Shown here one piece after another: positions 1 to 14,363 of a stretch of DNA of 64,000 nucleotides. A program made the position numbers and the translations under genes. The DNA is taken from the NCBI RefSeq assembly GCF_008831285.2, contig NC_045142.1, forward strand, positions 18,229,354 through 18,293,353, in the 5' to 3' direction. This DNA comes from Nymphaea colorata (Eukaryota > Streptophyta > Magnoliopsida > Nymphaeales > Nymphaeaceae). The notes below the pieces were generated by a model that worked only from the letters and a program-made list of their open reading frames with translations, had not been told where the DNA came from and ran no database searches. Position 1 is the first letter of the stretch. The number at the start of each line of letters is the position of its first letter.

Positions 1-415
1 AATATCAAGGAAAATAGAAGAGCACATGCAGTGCCACTTTATCAAAATACTGATTTCAGAAAGCATACGAAGTCAGTAAGATATCGGATTGTGAATGCAT
101 ATGAAAGGGAAGCTCTTTAAGCAGCTGCAGAAGAGTAAGTTTGTGAAATTTCAACCTCAGATCGTCAACTGCATGCTTCTTTTCACTTTGATGCAAATAG
201 GGGAGATCATAACATGGAATTAGCTATCTCAGGTGTGGCCACACTGTGCTTTTGTCTCAGTTTGTGTACAGTTAAGTTTTTTATCAGAACAAACAATGCA
301 CACAAATCAAGGCAGCATGTAACGAACACAACTCAAAGTATGTAATTAACAGATATGACTTGCCACTTATGTACATGGGGAACTTGCATTTGAAGTAACT
401 CTAAAACATAAGCAT
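1..415. other. non-coding flank, probable 3' side of the OB-fold gene
   Basis: I see no coding exon on either strand. The sequence is AT-rich and lies immediately downstream of the stop codon of the minus-strand OB-fold gene, so its right-hand part probably contains that gene's 3' UTR. No clear polyadenylation signal could be fixed. Confidence 0.4.
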
Positions 416-829
416 TCAAGGTAGAGGAGGAAACAACCGTGAGTGTGGTGACAGTATGGCCCCTTGAACATATCTGGTACGATCAGCAAGATCAGGGCTC
501 CAAGTGATCTCACTGAGATTTGGGGTTTCAACGAAGAGCATGGTAAACTCCCCAATTTTCTCAATTTTTCCCCTTTTACCAGCTCTGAGCAAAAGCTTGC
601 CCTTATGGAAGGAAAAGATCCCGTTACTGAGACGAATGATATCGCCTTTCTCAAAAGCATCACATTCTCCACCCCAGAACTGGAAGTGGACTGCAGCAGT
701 TTCATCAGCAACAAGTGCTAGGCAAACCCTTTCAGGGCCTTCTATAGTGGGCATTCCTTTGTCCAACAATATAAATTGTGTATTTATGTTGTTGGAGGCA
801 GCTGGAACTAAGTCTTTGATACAGACCAT
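416..829 (-). CDS. SOSS complex subunit B homolog (OB-fold single-stranded DNA-binding protein)
   Basis: The 137-residue product has the OB-fold layout of the hSSB1/NABP family. That family binds single-stranded DNA within the nuclear SOSS complex and acts early in double-strand break repair. Visible family signatures are a start of the type MVCIKDLVPAASNN, a central block with KVADxT-like ALVADETAAVHFQFW, GDIIRLSNG, and a KIGEFTMLFVETPN block close to the human KIGEFCMVYSEVPN. It ends SPHSRLFPPLP, which I recall as the plant-type short C-terminus; the disordered tail of animal hSSB1 is absent. The whole CDS is one exon. The ATG is directly preceded by a good acceptor (TTGCAAGCAG at about 831-840), so the 5' UTR is probably spliced. 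Start, length and stop all fit an intact gene. Function is inferred from the family. Confidence 0.88.
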   Translation of the reverse strand: MVCIKDLVPAASNNINTQFILLDKGMPTIEGPERVCLALVADETAAVHFQFWGGECDAFEKGDIIRLSNGIFSFHKGKLLLRAGKRGKIEKIGEFTMLFVETPNLSEITWSPDLADRTRYVQGAILSPHSRLFPPLP

Positions 830-1984
830 CCTGCTTGCAAATACAGCAGTAAAAATTATATCAATGGAAAGAAGCCTAAGAGGCAGAATGCATACAGCAA
901 CTGGTTCAGAAAGTAGGCAAGGAAAATTGTACTATGATTTTGATCAGCTGATAGACCACAAAGTTTGTTTTATTTGATTTATGATAAGCCTACATAGTTT
1001 GAATTATTTGACTTATGATAAGTTTAGTAGGAGAATTGATTATCAATCCCATACAAAACAATAGCATGTTATGATCCAAATTCACATTTTAATCACAGGT
1101 AAGTACATAAAGCACAGGGTGTAGAAAATTTTTTGAACGTCAAAATTAACACAGTTCCAGTAACATATATAAATAACAGCTAAAACATTATTAACATTAC
1201 TTATCCAAGAAAGACAAAGAAAAAGACTAACATGTTCTTGCTAACTGGAAAGCAATGAGAAAATAAAGGTCAAGCCCTGCAAGTACTAATGCACAAAGCA
1301 CATCAAAGAATTCTGTTATATGCAGAGTGCTGCATCATTGCATGCAAGGGATCAGTAACATGGAGACGTTGTAGTAAGTCATATAGAAGGAAATAATCTG
1401 CAGCTATATGGAACAAATGATGAGAGTTTTAAAAGATCAGAAAAATCATAATTGTTTAACTGCACTAGAACGCTAAAATTAAAGTTTCTAATTATCAATA
1501 TGACCATCAATTTCCTTCTTTTTAAACATTTAGGAGGCCTTTGATGGCCTGGAATAAATTTTTCTGAAAACTTACTACAGAAAAATTACTCTGGGATTAA
1601 AGTGGCAATGAAAAAGTTTTCCAGAAGAATAACTTTTCCCATTGTTTGATGCTCCACAAAATTATTTCAGAAAAACTTATTTTTCCGCTTGATGAAAATG
1701 GGAAGAAAATGCTGGAAACAATTTTTAAGTTACCATTGGTTTCACCTGAAAGTGAAAAAAATTGATGCTGAACTGCTATTTGGTCAGTTGGTGACTGTAA
1801 CCACTTTCCTCTGAACTGCTATTGGTGACTGCAAGAGCTTTCCTCTGCAATTGCTAGTAATACAACTCAACAATGAGCAACCAACTGCAGAACATAAAAA
1901 GGAAAGTTTACCATGTGTGGTGCTTTGTACCATGTCACCATGATGTGCAAGACAAAATAAATACTGGATCATGATAATGAGAAC

Positions 1985-2844
1985 TGTAGAAAACACACGC
2001 ACCATACACAAACACATGATGTAATGTGGAAAAACCCCTCAAGAACGAGGGTAAAAAACCATGTGAGACGAGAAGGTAGTGGATGGTGCTCACTAGCTGC
2101 TGCCACATCATTTCTCTCTCTTAAACTTCATTCATTTCATAAAATTAGGGTGACAAGTAAGGCTGCACAATGAGTCGAGCCAACTTGGGCTTGACTTGAA
2201 CTTGCTCGAGGAAACTCGACTCGTTTTTTATACGAGTCAAGCTCGAGCTTAAATATAAACTCGAGTATATTAGCGAGTCGAGTTCAAGTTGGTTGGACTC
2301 GACTCAACTAAACTCGACTCGGCTCGATTTCTGTTTTGTGTTTTTAATTTTCCCTCTCTTTTTCTCTCTCTTCATCTACATTTCCTTCCACCTTCATCAT
2401 TACACCCACCTCCCTCTCTTTTTCTCTTTCAACACCCACGCTTCCTCCCACCCTCATCAGTACACCCACCACCCACCCTCATCATTACTCTTTTCAATCA
2501 ACCAATCAATCTCATTCATTTTCCCTCCCATTTTTCTCTCTCCTCACACACTCCTTTCCTCACCCATGCCTTTCCTCCTCCTCAGTTACAATTTTTTGGG
2601 GCAACCATACATAGGATAAACGAGTTTAAACAAGCCGACGAGTCGAGCTCGAACACAGTCTCTCGAGTCAAGCTCGAGTTGGAGTTGTAAAGCTTGTGTC
2701 GAGCTCGAGTTGACTAAACATGAGTCGAGCCGAGCTCGAGCTCGACTCGGCTCGTGTGCAGCCCTAGTTACAAGACATATTTAAGGAACACAGTCATGGG
2801 TCGGTTCTGGGTCCAGATTCGACCCAGTCATACAAACGTCAATA
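1985..2844. mobile_element. solo Copia-type LTR, interrupted by a hAT MITE
   Basis: Bases 1985-2157 and 2767-2844 together resemble the 244-bp LTR of the Copia element at 29-34 kb. Shared blocks include TGTAGAAA at the left edge, GATGTAA.GTGGAAAAACCCC, GTGCYCACTAGC, and TTTCATAA...ATTAGGGT. The right part matches the GGTCGG...GACCC region and the weakly conserved end ...CGTCAATA. Flanks read agaac on the left and ggaac on the right, a 4-of-5 match to a target duplication. No internal retroelement sequence is present, so this is a solo LTR. It is clearly more diverged from the 29-34 kb LTRs than those are from each other. Confidence 0.65.
2158..2766. mobile_element. 609-bp non-autonomous hAT-type MITE
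   Basis: The terminal inverted repeats are TAAGGCTGCACAatGAGTCGAGCC on the left and TAGGGCTGCACAcGAGCCGAG read inward from the right. They are flanked by 8-bp target duplications GTGACAAG (2150-2157) and GTTACAAG (2767-2774), which match at 7 of 8 positions. Eight-base duplications and TA/CA-GGGCTG ends are characteristic of hAT transposons. No transposase is encoded; the open frames inside (2289-2690) are low-complexity pyrimidine-rich sequence. Both subterminal regions are packed with GAGTCGAGCTCGAG-type words. The element sits inside the solo LTR at 1985-2844. Confidence 0.85.
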
Positions 2845-4365
2845 GGAACTAATGAGATATCTAATATAAAATTTTCCTGCCCGTTTCAAGCTTCAAATCA
2901 CATCCACCAAGAGAAGGGAGAATGAAATATTATATAACACGTAACCACGTGACATAATTTAATTACCTAAAAGGGGATACTACAGAAAAGAAGCAATGCT
3001 TGAAGAAAAATGAAAGAAAAAAAAAGAATAAAAAATAAATATACCATGTTGAAGAGAAAATTCACTCACAATTACAATCATTTTCTTCTCTCTTAAAGAC
3101 CCAAAGCATGTATAAGAGCAGGATACATTCTTTAGGCACATCAAACAATAATCACTGCCAAAAATGGCGCAAACAACCAGCAATAGCTTCCGTTCATGAT
3201 CTTGATATCATACAGCAGCACATGAGATTTCTTTTTGGTTAAAATGTAAGATCAACTATACTGCATTGCATGTGCAATGTGGCGTTTTGTAACTGAAATG
3301 CATTATCAAACAGACTTATTTATCAAAACAGTAATGAATAACATTTTTGCAAAGCATAAATATCTAATAAAACAATTTAGACAAACATCTACTCCACTTT
3401 TCTCATTTCACACGTAATGTTTCAATATAGAGAGAAATTTCAGATTTAACCTACAATGCTTCAGAGTTCTGCTCTAACCTCATTAATGTATCCATCTGCT
3501 TAATGACAATTATGGCCATAAAGAAGTAGCGAGTTCCTTTCTGATTTCAAGGTGGAAACATGTTTAAGGTATGTAAGAATAAAATTCGTTCACATGGTTG
3601 GTATTCCTAAAACGGGAACTATAATAAGGCCAAATGAAGAATGATAACCGTTGATATAGATAGAGAGAACAGGAATCAATCAATGAAGAGATAATCTGAG
3701 GATGAAAGTATTCGACCCAAATCAAGAAAAATACTTGGGCTGCAATAAAATGCTTAATCATGCAAATCTGATTTCTCTACGAGTGATTGTAACATTAATT
3801 TCAAGCTCATCAAAGTAACAATAAAAATTTTCTACAGATTTAAATCACCTGATAGAAAGAAAATAACTGAAACTACTAAGAACATAGCTTGTTATTCAAG
3901 CTTCAACACCAGAAATAAATAAATAAATTATATATATATATATATATATCATAGTCACAAAAAACACATCTTTTTCTTAAAAACAACACAAAAAAATCGA
4001 CAAAGTAAATGGCTGTTTAAAACTTAAAAAAAATGTGTTTTTTGAACAAAAACAATTAAAAACGAAAAACCGTGTTTTCAATTTTTTCAAATTTTTAATG
4101 CCAAACAGTTTATTTTTTATTTGTTGCAAATATACTTATCTTTTGATGTTTATGTTATCAGTTTTCTCACTTATTTTATTTTTCGGCTATTTTAAATTTT
4201 TTAAAATTTTCTCACTTATTTTATTTTTTGGCTATTTTAAATTTTTTAAAATTTTAAAATTTTACCGTATTTTTCTTATTCTTTTCAAGCTTGTCGTATT
4301 ATACCTCAGAAAAACCCCGCCGTTTAAAACTCAGACACTTTATTTGAGAGAGAGAGAGGGAGAGA

Positions 4366-4400
<35 letters not shown>

Positions 4401-4980
4401 CTTTTTTGCAGGAACTCCGAATAGCCTCGGGACCCAAGAATCACCAGTCCAGAACACAAATTCTTTAAATCCATTAGCAAGCGAACAACAGACATACAAA
4501 TCAATAAAACCAGTTGATGATCATCCACCCGAACAAATCAGAGAAAGGCGCCATTCACATTAACAAACAAGCTCAAATAAGGCCCCAGCATGTTCTCGTT
4601 GTGAGCAACCACAATTATAAAGCAGCTCATCCTAAACAACGGTAAATATCTAAAACAATACAAAGCAATGAAATCAACTACAAATTGATTCCAACAAATA
4701 TACTGCTTCATATACCCAATCAGTAAGAGGACTAAAACATAGTTTTCAAGAGTAATTACAGCATGGTCTCTCCCAGTAGACCCTATAGGCCTGGTAAATT
4801 TGCCGCCAAAGAGAATAAAGTCTGTAGTCGGCTATTCAAATGAAGCGCGAATGAAATTGTATGGTTAGGAGACGGTCAAGTGTTTTTCACCAAAAAAAGA
4901 AAGAAAAAAATATGCATATAACTCATTTCAGACATTTTCACAAATAGTTTACGTGTAGTCAAGGAAATGAACAAATCAAA
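2845..4980. other. AT-rich interval without recognisable gene
   Basis: No coding exon is supported. It contains the (TA)n tract at 3929-3949, a direct duplication of about 42 bp near 4168-4255 (repeated CTCACTTATTTTATTTTT.GGC units), and the (GA)n tract at 4346-4396. If the proposed 5' UTR splice is right, this is part of the intron of the minus-strand OB-fold gene. Confidence 0.4.
4346..4396. repeat. (GA)n microsatellite
   Basis: About 51 bases of nearly pure GA repeat with two GGG interruptions. A second GA run lies at 4993-5017, inside the proposed 5' end of the OB-fold transcript. Open frames crossing these tracts are low-complexity artefacts. Confidence 0.9.
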
Positions 4981-5028
4981 CCGAGAGACAGAAGAGAGAG
5001 AGAGAGAGAGAGAGAGAAAGAGGAGTAC

Positions 5029-5232
5029 CAGGATCTTGTCGGAGATGAGAAGGATCTTGATAAGCTTGAGAATGAGAGCCAAAGATATCACGGTTGCCGA
5101 TAGAGGAAGCCACGGGAGAGGAGGAGAGAAACGGAAGGCAGAAAGCAGGGGTCGAAGTCGAAAGCAGTTCGTTGTGAGAGTTTTGTTCCGAGATCATGGG
5201 TGTAACAGTGCGGAAAGGGGCGGACATATATA
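5029..5232 (-). promoter_or_regulatory. putative first (non-coding) exon and core promoter of the OB-fold gene
   Basis: A TATATA box at 5227-5232, read on the minus strand, would place transcription start near 5200. The transcript would run through a CT-rich leader to the GT donor at 5028. No conserved peptide is encoded. The neighbouring 5235-5700 stretch is distinctly richer in G+C and CpG than the surroundings, as is common at plant promoters, and may serve divergent transcription to the right as well. Low-to-moderate confidence. Confidence 0.35.
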
Positions 5233-8565
<3,333 letters not shown>

Positions 8566-10080
8566 ATGACTAATAGTGGATTGCCTCAACACGTATCCAA
8601 CAATCAACAAGTTCAAGCAGATGAAGCCAATACAAGTATGGAGTTATTTCTAACTAAGTATATCTCTACATCTTTAAATGTTTGTTTTTATCTTTTGACT
8701 CATCTACAAGTATTTAGGTCAACCACCTCAACTGAAAAGGACAAGGGGCCCTTCGCGTGCTTTAGATACTTTGAAGTTAGGTCCAAAACAAAAATTCAAA
8801 GTGGAGATCAACAATCATGGTCAGCCAATCGGTGAAAAGGCACAAAAGCTCAGTTCATTTATTGGTACATTAGCACGAGACCCTGAAGTTACACCACTTA
8901 CTTACCAAACATGGAAACATTTACCTAAGACATGCAAAGACAATGTCTGGAATTGTGTCTTGGTAATCAGATGTTGTATTTTTTCGTTTGTTTAAATTTT
9001 AAATATGTAGATGTTAATAAATATTATTGTTTGTAGGAAAAATATGAAGGCCCTGGAGTTAAGCTTACTTGGGTAATGAAACAATATGCAAAATTATGGA
9101 GATGTTGGAGATGTAATTTGAGGAAGTTTTATGAAAAACATAAAACATTAGAGAATTGCATGAAACACTGCAAGGTCGGAATCCCTGAAGATCAATGGAG
9201 GTGCTTGATCCAAAACTTTGAAACTAAACGATCAAAGGTCAGTCTAGTTAAATTGATAAAATCTCTCTCCTGACCCTTATCTGTGTTTTATCACGTGATT
9301 ATGATAATTTTAGTTAGTATACTTTGTTGTACTCTTTTGTTAATTTTCACTCTTTGTTGTAGGAGCAAAGTAAAAGAAATAAAGCGATTCGTGCTATGCA
9401 AAAGTTTCCTCATACTACTGGCACAAAAAGTTTTGCCAGATTTCGAGCAGAAAATGTAATCTCATTAACCAAAATGCGCTTGTTTGTCATTATTGACATG
9501 AATACTAAGTACCTTCTATTTTATGTAGGTTGCAGAGGACAAACCGGAGCCTTCCCGTGCTGAGGTCTTTATTATGACGCGGACTAGCAGAAAAAGTGAC
9601 TATCGTAATCAAGTAACAAATGAAGCAATAGTAAGTCATAATAACTCATTATTATCACCAAAGGTTGTAGTTAAAAAAAAAATTCAAGTATATATATTGA
9701 AAGTTCACATTGATTTGCAGGCTCAAATTAATGACGCAATGTCTCAACTACCCGAAGGTGCTAAAGATGACCCATCTCCAACTGATATTTTGTCAAGGGT
9801 GATGGGGCCAGATAAATATGGGCGAGTGCGTACATATGGGATGGGGGTCAAACCATCAAATTTTTTTGATGCTGCTCCCAGTCGAAGTGAATTAATGGCG
9901 CAAAATGTAATCTTGCATGGAGAATTGGATAATCTGCGTAGTAGGGTGAATCAAGTAGAAGCTATTCAAGTTGAAAAAATGCGTGAATTGGAAGCTAGTG
10001 CAGAGAAAGTGAATGAATTACAAGCCCAAGTCAACATGTTGATGGAAATGATTAAAAACAAACAAGCATCTAGAAACTGA
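8566..10080 (+). CDS. Ptta/En/Spm-type plant transposase (Transposase_24), six exons
   Basis: Joining exons 8566-8635, 8718-8962, 9037-9237, 9363-9455, 9529-9630 and 9721-10080 gives 1071 bases, a clean 356-residue frame ending in TGA. All five introns have GT..AG ends and phases agree. The product shows the plant Transposase_24 pattern: a KRTRGPSRAL block (start of exon 2), GEKAQKLSSFIGTLAR, a W-rich central block (YQTWKHLP; EDQWRCLIQNF), RAMQKFPHTTGTKSFARFRAE, and an exon-5 motif PSRAEVFIMTRTSRKS. The C-terminal region (exon 6) has GRVRTYGMGVKPSNFF followed by about 60 residues of predicted coiled coil. Such proteins accompany CACTA (En/Spm) elements in plants, where they occur beside or fused to the transposase. 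No Transposase_21 (TnpD-like) partner and no CACTA termini were found nearby. The start codon is the first ATG in frame; an AG precedes it, so an upstream exon may exist. Confidence 0.78.
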
Positions 10081-12576
10081 TTGGTAAATATTCGATGAAA
10101 TAAGTTAGTGCTTGTAAGTATATAATTTGGTTAAAAACTATATGATTCATTAAAACTGATATAATTTTTATTTTCATTATTCTTTGCAGGGGTTTGAAGG
10201 TGGACTAATTTTGTAGACCTCATCATACATCTTGTGTAACTGGACAAAGAACCAAGTGTTGTAAAGAACATGTTTTTTTGAAATCTTGACATGTTTGTGT
10301 ATATTTGTTTTAATGCTGTTGAAAAATTCTAGAAGAATGAAAAAAAACAGATGAACAAGGGGAAAGGTGAGAAATTAAAATGTGATTGCATTTGAAAATG
10401 TTGATGCATGCAATCAAATGTTCTTTCGCAAGTTGCATTGTCAGGCTGGATTGCATGATATATTCCTATCTTGACCTGTAAATTGTTTGGAGATTTTACC
10501 TGTATCCTAGTGCATACTTGTCCTGGCACCTACATAAGGTAACTTGTATGTAGAGCGTAGTAGCAACTCCAGGAGTGGCAATGCAAATTTACAACACTGT
10601 TTCTGAATTAACTTCTGGACAATAACTTTTCTACTCATTATGTAACGTTTTTCATTCTAAGGAAATTTAATTCGCTAATCTTGTGACCTTATGAAGTTGT
10701 TAAAAAGTTGTTTTGTTGCTTTTATAGTAATTTTATCCTTTCAATAGCTGTTTCCATTTTAATTGGTATTATTGCTTACAGAATTTATAATTTTTCTGTC
10801 ATATTGCATTTGTGATTAAATAAGGTCCTTAAGGTGCATATACCATTCGATACTGATGCCTTTCCTAATGAAATTACAGGTACTGTCTCTAATGTACATT
10901 GGTCAAGTATACTTAATCATTCGCTTGTCTGCCTTTAGCAGTATTAGTGAATGGAGATGCTGACGTTTTTGAAGCCTGTCCAACACGAGCATTGCAATAC
11001 ATGCTCCAGATATTGTTCCAGGGTGGCCTCTTTGGAGGGATGGACTTGGTTAGCTTGATGGTACTGGCCATGAGATTGATCAGACCTAAATGTGGTCATG
11101 GGACTAATTATACATAAAGGTCCACGAAGGTTACTTGATTAAATAAATCTTAAAGTCCTGTAAACTGGTTTTCATATGCTTAGAAATGGTTGTGCATCTT
11201 TATTTCCTTTACGAGCCCTATTTAACCTATAGTCAAGCTTCAAAAATATTTGGTTTTAGCTATTTGATTCAGCTTTCATTTGCTTCAAACAGTGCCCCAG
11301 TTATCAGTTTCTGGCCTCATGCTCGGAATGTTCCACTACAAGCTTTAAGGATGGTAGCTGATGCCGAGCAGCCTATGTTATTGTCCAAATGCCTTTGTTG
11401 ATGCAGTTAAAATCTGCAAAAGCAGAAACGAATTGGAAATTTCAGACTTGCTTATGGAAACGTTGTAGTAAATTTCTTTCCGACTATTCATTTTTACCTG
11501 ACTTATGGAGGCCTTATCATAACAGAGTGCATATGATTCGTATTGGTCCCACCTCGCAATCAGGATCTACAAGTCTTGCCACCTAAAAGTGCATTCAGAT
11601 TGGCTGTCTGAATTTGCCGGTGCGACTGCTAAGATAATGCAGGTCTTCATGTTTAATATATGAAAGTATCATAATATGAATCTGAATCCTTTGATATTAG
11701 TTGGTTGATCGCCTACTGGCTACCAGGACCTTCATTATCCGGGGGAGAACAATTTTAGACTAATCCACAAAGATTCCACAAGTTCGTACCACTAGAACAT
11801 CACTTCATAGATGAACCACTTTTAAAGGGAAGAAGACCGACGTGAATCAAAGTTTCTGTATGGTGAACAATATTCAAAATTTGTGCAACTACGAACAGTA
11901 GGAGATGAAATTGAAAAATGTAATCACATCTGTTCAAAAAATTCCAACAAGCTATAGTCGTGGCCTGACCACGTACCGAAACAAGTTGAGTGAATAACGT
12001 GCCACAATGGTTGATCTTAAACAGTAGTTAATCTTATGGCAAACCAACAAATCCAATAAAAGCTAGCATGAAATTTGGACGCATGATGTTTCATATTTCT
12101 CAAAGAGTGATTGAAGGGATGGGATTTGATACGATGCTTATGAGATAGATGATATCGATGAGATTGTTTATCCAAATCTTTCTTCCTCAGTGCAAGGTTT
12201 TTTGAAAAAACACAAAAAAAAAAAAAAATCGTATACGCTACAATCTAAATTGAATCTTCTACCAAGAATCATTCGTTGAGTTGGAACAACTTCCGCTAAT
12301 TCAGATCACTAAACTCATGTATGTTCATTATCTACCAAGAATCATTTATTGAGTTGAAGATCCATGCTTATTTATTGATCCTTTTTTCAAAAAATGCAAT
12401 TTATTTTCATGAGACCACAGGCGATACGACGCACATCGACCGATGCAGAAAACGATGATATCTAATGAACACAGTTTAAAACCAGAAAGTGACATCAAAA
12501 CTTCAAAAGATGTCCTAAAAGCAGAGACTTGGTACAGAATGAACATGCTGCAGAGAACGAAACTGCAACGACTCGG
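10081..12576. other. intergenic region with no assignable gene
   Basis: The first 250 bases are probably the 3' UTR of the Transposase_24 gene; an AG at 10189-10190 before GGGTTTG suggests a 3' UTR intron from about 10083. Short plus-strand frames around 10950-11600 have protein-like patches (for example NVPLQALRMVADAEQP near 11320) but no consistent splicing or known family. They may be remnants of a decayed gene. A poly-A run occurs at 12214-12227. Confidence 0.3.
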
Positions 12577-13053
12577 TCATTCCACAGCTGCGAGAGAAAC
12601 GCAGTCCAGGCCGCACCCGCACTGCGGACACACTGCAAAATTCGACACCGGGAAGGACGCCGACGCGATTCCGACAGAGAAGTCGAGATCGTCTCCTTCG
12701 ACGGTGACCTCGACAATGCTGAGCCAGAAGAACAGCACCTTCACGCTGATCCCGCTCAGGCTATAGAGCTTCTTGGAAGAGATGTAGCCGGTGACGGTGG
12801 ACTTGTACTTGATATCGTACGAGCCTTCCAGGGAGAAGGTGCAGGTCCCGTTGAGGTAGACGGAAAACTTGCCGGTGGAGGAATTGAGCTCGTAGCTCAC
12901 CACTCCCTCCGGCAGCAGGCCGATGGGGAAGCCGTACTCCTCCAACACTTCGTATGCTGTCAACGTGTCGTTGGACGCCGCCACCGCCACCGACACCAGA
13001 ACCGCCACTAGAGTGGCCAGGATGGCCCTGGAAGGTGAAATCGCCACCACCAT
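12577..13053 (-). CDS. DUF538 family secreted or endomembrane protein
   Basis: The gene is a single exon of 158 residues. An N-terminal hydrophobic stretch (about residues 8-26, LATLVAVLVSVAVAA) is a typical signal peptide. The mature part follows the plant DUF538 pattern: TAYEVLEEYGFPIGLLPEGVVSYEL, FSVYLNGTCTFSLEGSYDIKYKSTVTGYI, GISVKVLFFWLSIVEVTV, and a C-terminal FPVSNFAVCPQCGCGLDC cysteine cluster. The length is usual for the family. DUF538 proteins form a plant family of bactericidal permeability-increasing-protein-like fold with poorly defined roles, often reported as stress-responsive. The first ATG fits the signal peptide, and a TATA box lies about 95 bp upstream. It appears intact. 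Confidence 0.92.
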   Translation of the reverse strand: MVVAISPSRAILATLVAVLVSVAVAASNDTLTAYEVLEEYGFPIGLLPEGVVSYELNSSTGKFSVYLNGTCTFSLEGSYDIKYKSTVTGYISSKKLYSLSGISVKVLFFWLSIVEVTVEGDDLDFSVGIASASFPVSNFAVCPQCGCGLDCVSLAAVE

Positions 13054-13146
13054 CTTCGTAATTCCTCTTCTTTATCTCAGTTTCTCGTCTCTTTTCACTG
13101 GAATCTGGAAAGCGGTAGCCCTCTCTCCTTGTACCAGTGTGTCTTC

Positions 13147-13154
13147 TATATATG
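13147..13154 (-). promoter_or_regulatory. TATA box of the DUF538 gene
   Basis: Read on the minus strand, the sequence is ACATATATAGAAGAC, about 95 bases upstream of the DUF538 start codon. That leaves room for a leader of about 60 bases. It is the only TATA-like element in the 250 bases upstream at a usual distance. Confidence 0.55.
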
Positions 13155-13159
13155 TAGAG

Positions 13160-14363
13160 TAGCTGTGTGAGAGCGATAGAGAGAGCCACCTTTCTTTTTC
13201 CATCACGCCGTTCGCTTGCCAAACCGTCAAAGGCAGTGAGAGCAGACCAACAGATTGAAGGACGAGTGGTTGGACACGTAAAAGGAAGAGATCCAATGTG
13301 GATTAGATGGATTTGTCCTTCCTTGCTTGTGAAAGTAGAAATTGACCGATGGGACGAGGATCACTCTCATTCACACGGACTGGGTACCATTTCTCTCTCT
13401 CTCTCTTTTTATATATATATTATATATATATACCCTCATCTTTGGCTTTTGCCAAAAGAACAAAAAGTTCTATACGAGAACGATAGCACCTTTGTAAGGA
13501 TTGGCAGGACTAGAAGCATAGATAAGGCAGGGTTTAACTATGTCAGCTAGTTTTCAAGAACGGGACAAAGAGTTGGATGAAATTGCTTGGAGTCGCATGA
13601 CAAAGGTTCTAGACAACAAACTTCAAACAATACCAGGTTTTACCTTCAAGGGTATGTTTCTGATGCTCTTTGATTACCCATGTCTGGCATCTCTCTTTCT
13701 CTCTCAATATAAATTTTAAGCAACACCAGTTCTGACCTTCAGTAATATGCCTCTGACCCATAAATTTTAATCATGCCAATTCGACACTGATTAACATCAC
13801 CTATCTCTCTAGCATTTTTTTCCCCCAAAATAATTAGCCTAAGAGACAGCTTAGAAACTATAATGGCAGGTTACTTTTGTTACGTGTGAATTAAAGGAGA
13901 CGCATTTAAATGACTAAGCAGCTTGAGAATGAATTTGAACCGTGTATCTGTTTAAAAGGATGCTTTACTAGACAACATAAACCCAATAACAATCATGAAC
14001 AACCCATGTACGTCTCTTTTATGCAGAATTCACAAGACCAAGGGCTGAGATCGGAGAGCTTGTAGTTGTACAGCATAAACTGAGTCTGGAAAAATACAAA
14101 CTTTTCTCCAAGAAAAAAAAAAGAAGCTTAACCATTCAGCACCCCAATTGACGTAAAAATGACAAAGTTTGGGACAACAAGAAATATCATGCCGCAGGAT
14201 AATCAGCCGCCATAAAAAAATACCCATCAAATACAAATGTCATTTTCCTTGTGTTCTTACACATAAATGCACAATGGTACAACAAAAACAAACAAAAATG
14301 GGAGCACATTCTTCTTTACGTACAAACAAATTAACAACCTGCAATCCTGAGCAGTGAGAAGTA
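13160..14363. other. intergenic region, no gene seen
   Basis: The segment comprises DUF538 promoter sequence and AT-rich DNA. It has a CT run with a TA tract at 13394-13433. The remaining open frames are short and without family signature. Confidence 0.35.

Larger units (their letters stand above)
830..5028 (-). other. putative 4.2-kb 5' UTR intron of the OB-fold gene
   Basis: On the minus strand a CCTG/GTACTC donor sits at 5028 and a polypyrimidine-rich acceptor TTGCAAGCAG ends at 831, one base before the ATG exon's first G. The interval has no convincing coding exon. It holds a solo LTR interrupted by a MITE (1985-2844), an AT-rich stretch, a (TA)n tract and a (GA)n tract. The intron is an inference from splice consensus only; RNA evidence would be needed, and the true first exon could lie elsewhere. 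Confidence 0.4.

Noticed and set aside
2289-2690. 133-aa frame inside the MITE
   Set aside because: Pyrimidine-rich filler between terminal repeats; no transposase motif.
12443-13222. Other-frame ORFs over the DUF538 gene
   Set aside because: They overlap the clearly coding minus frame and have no family pattern.
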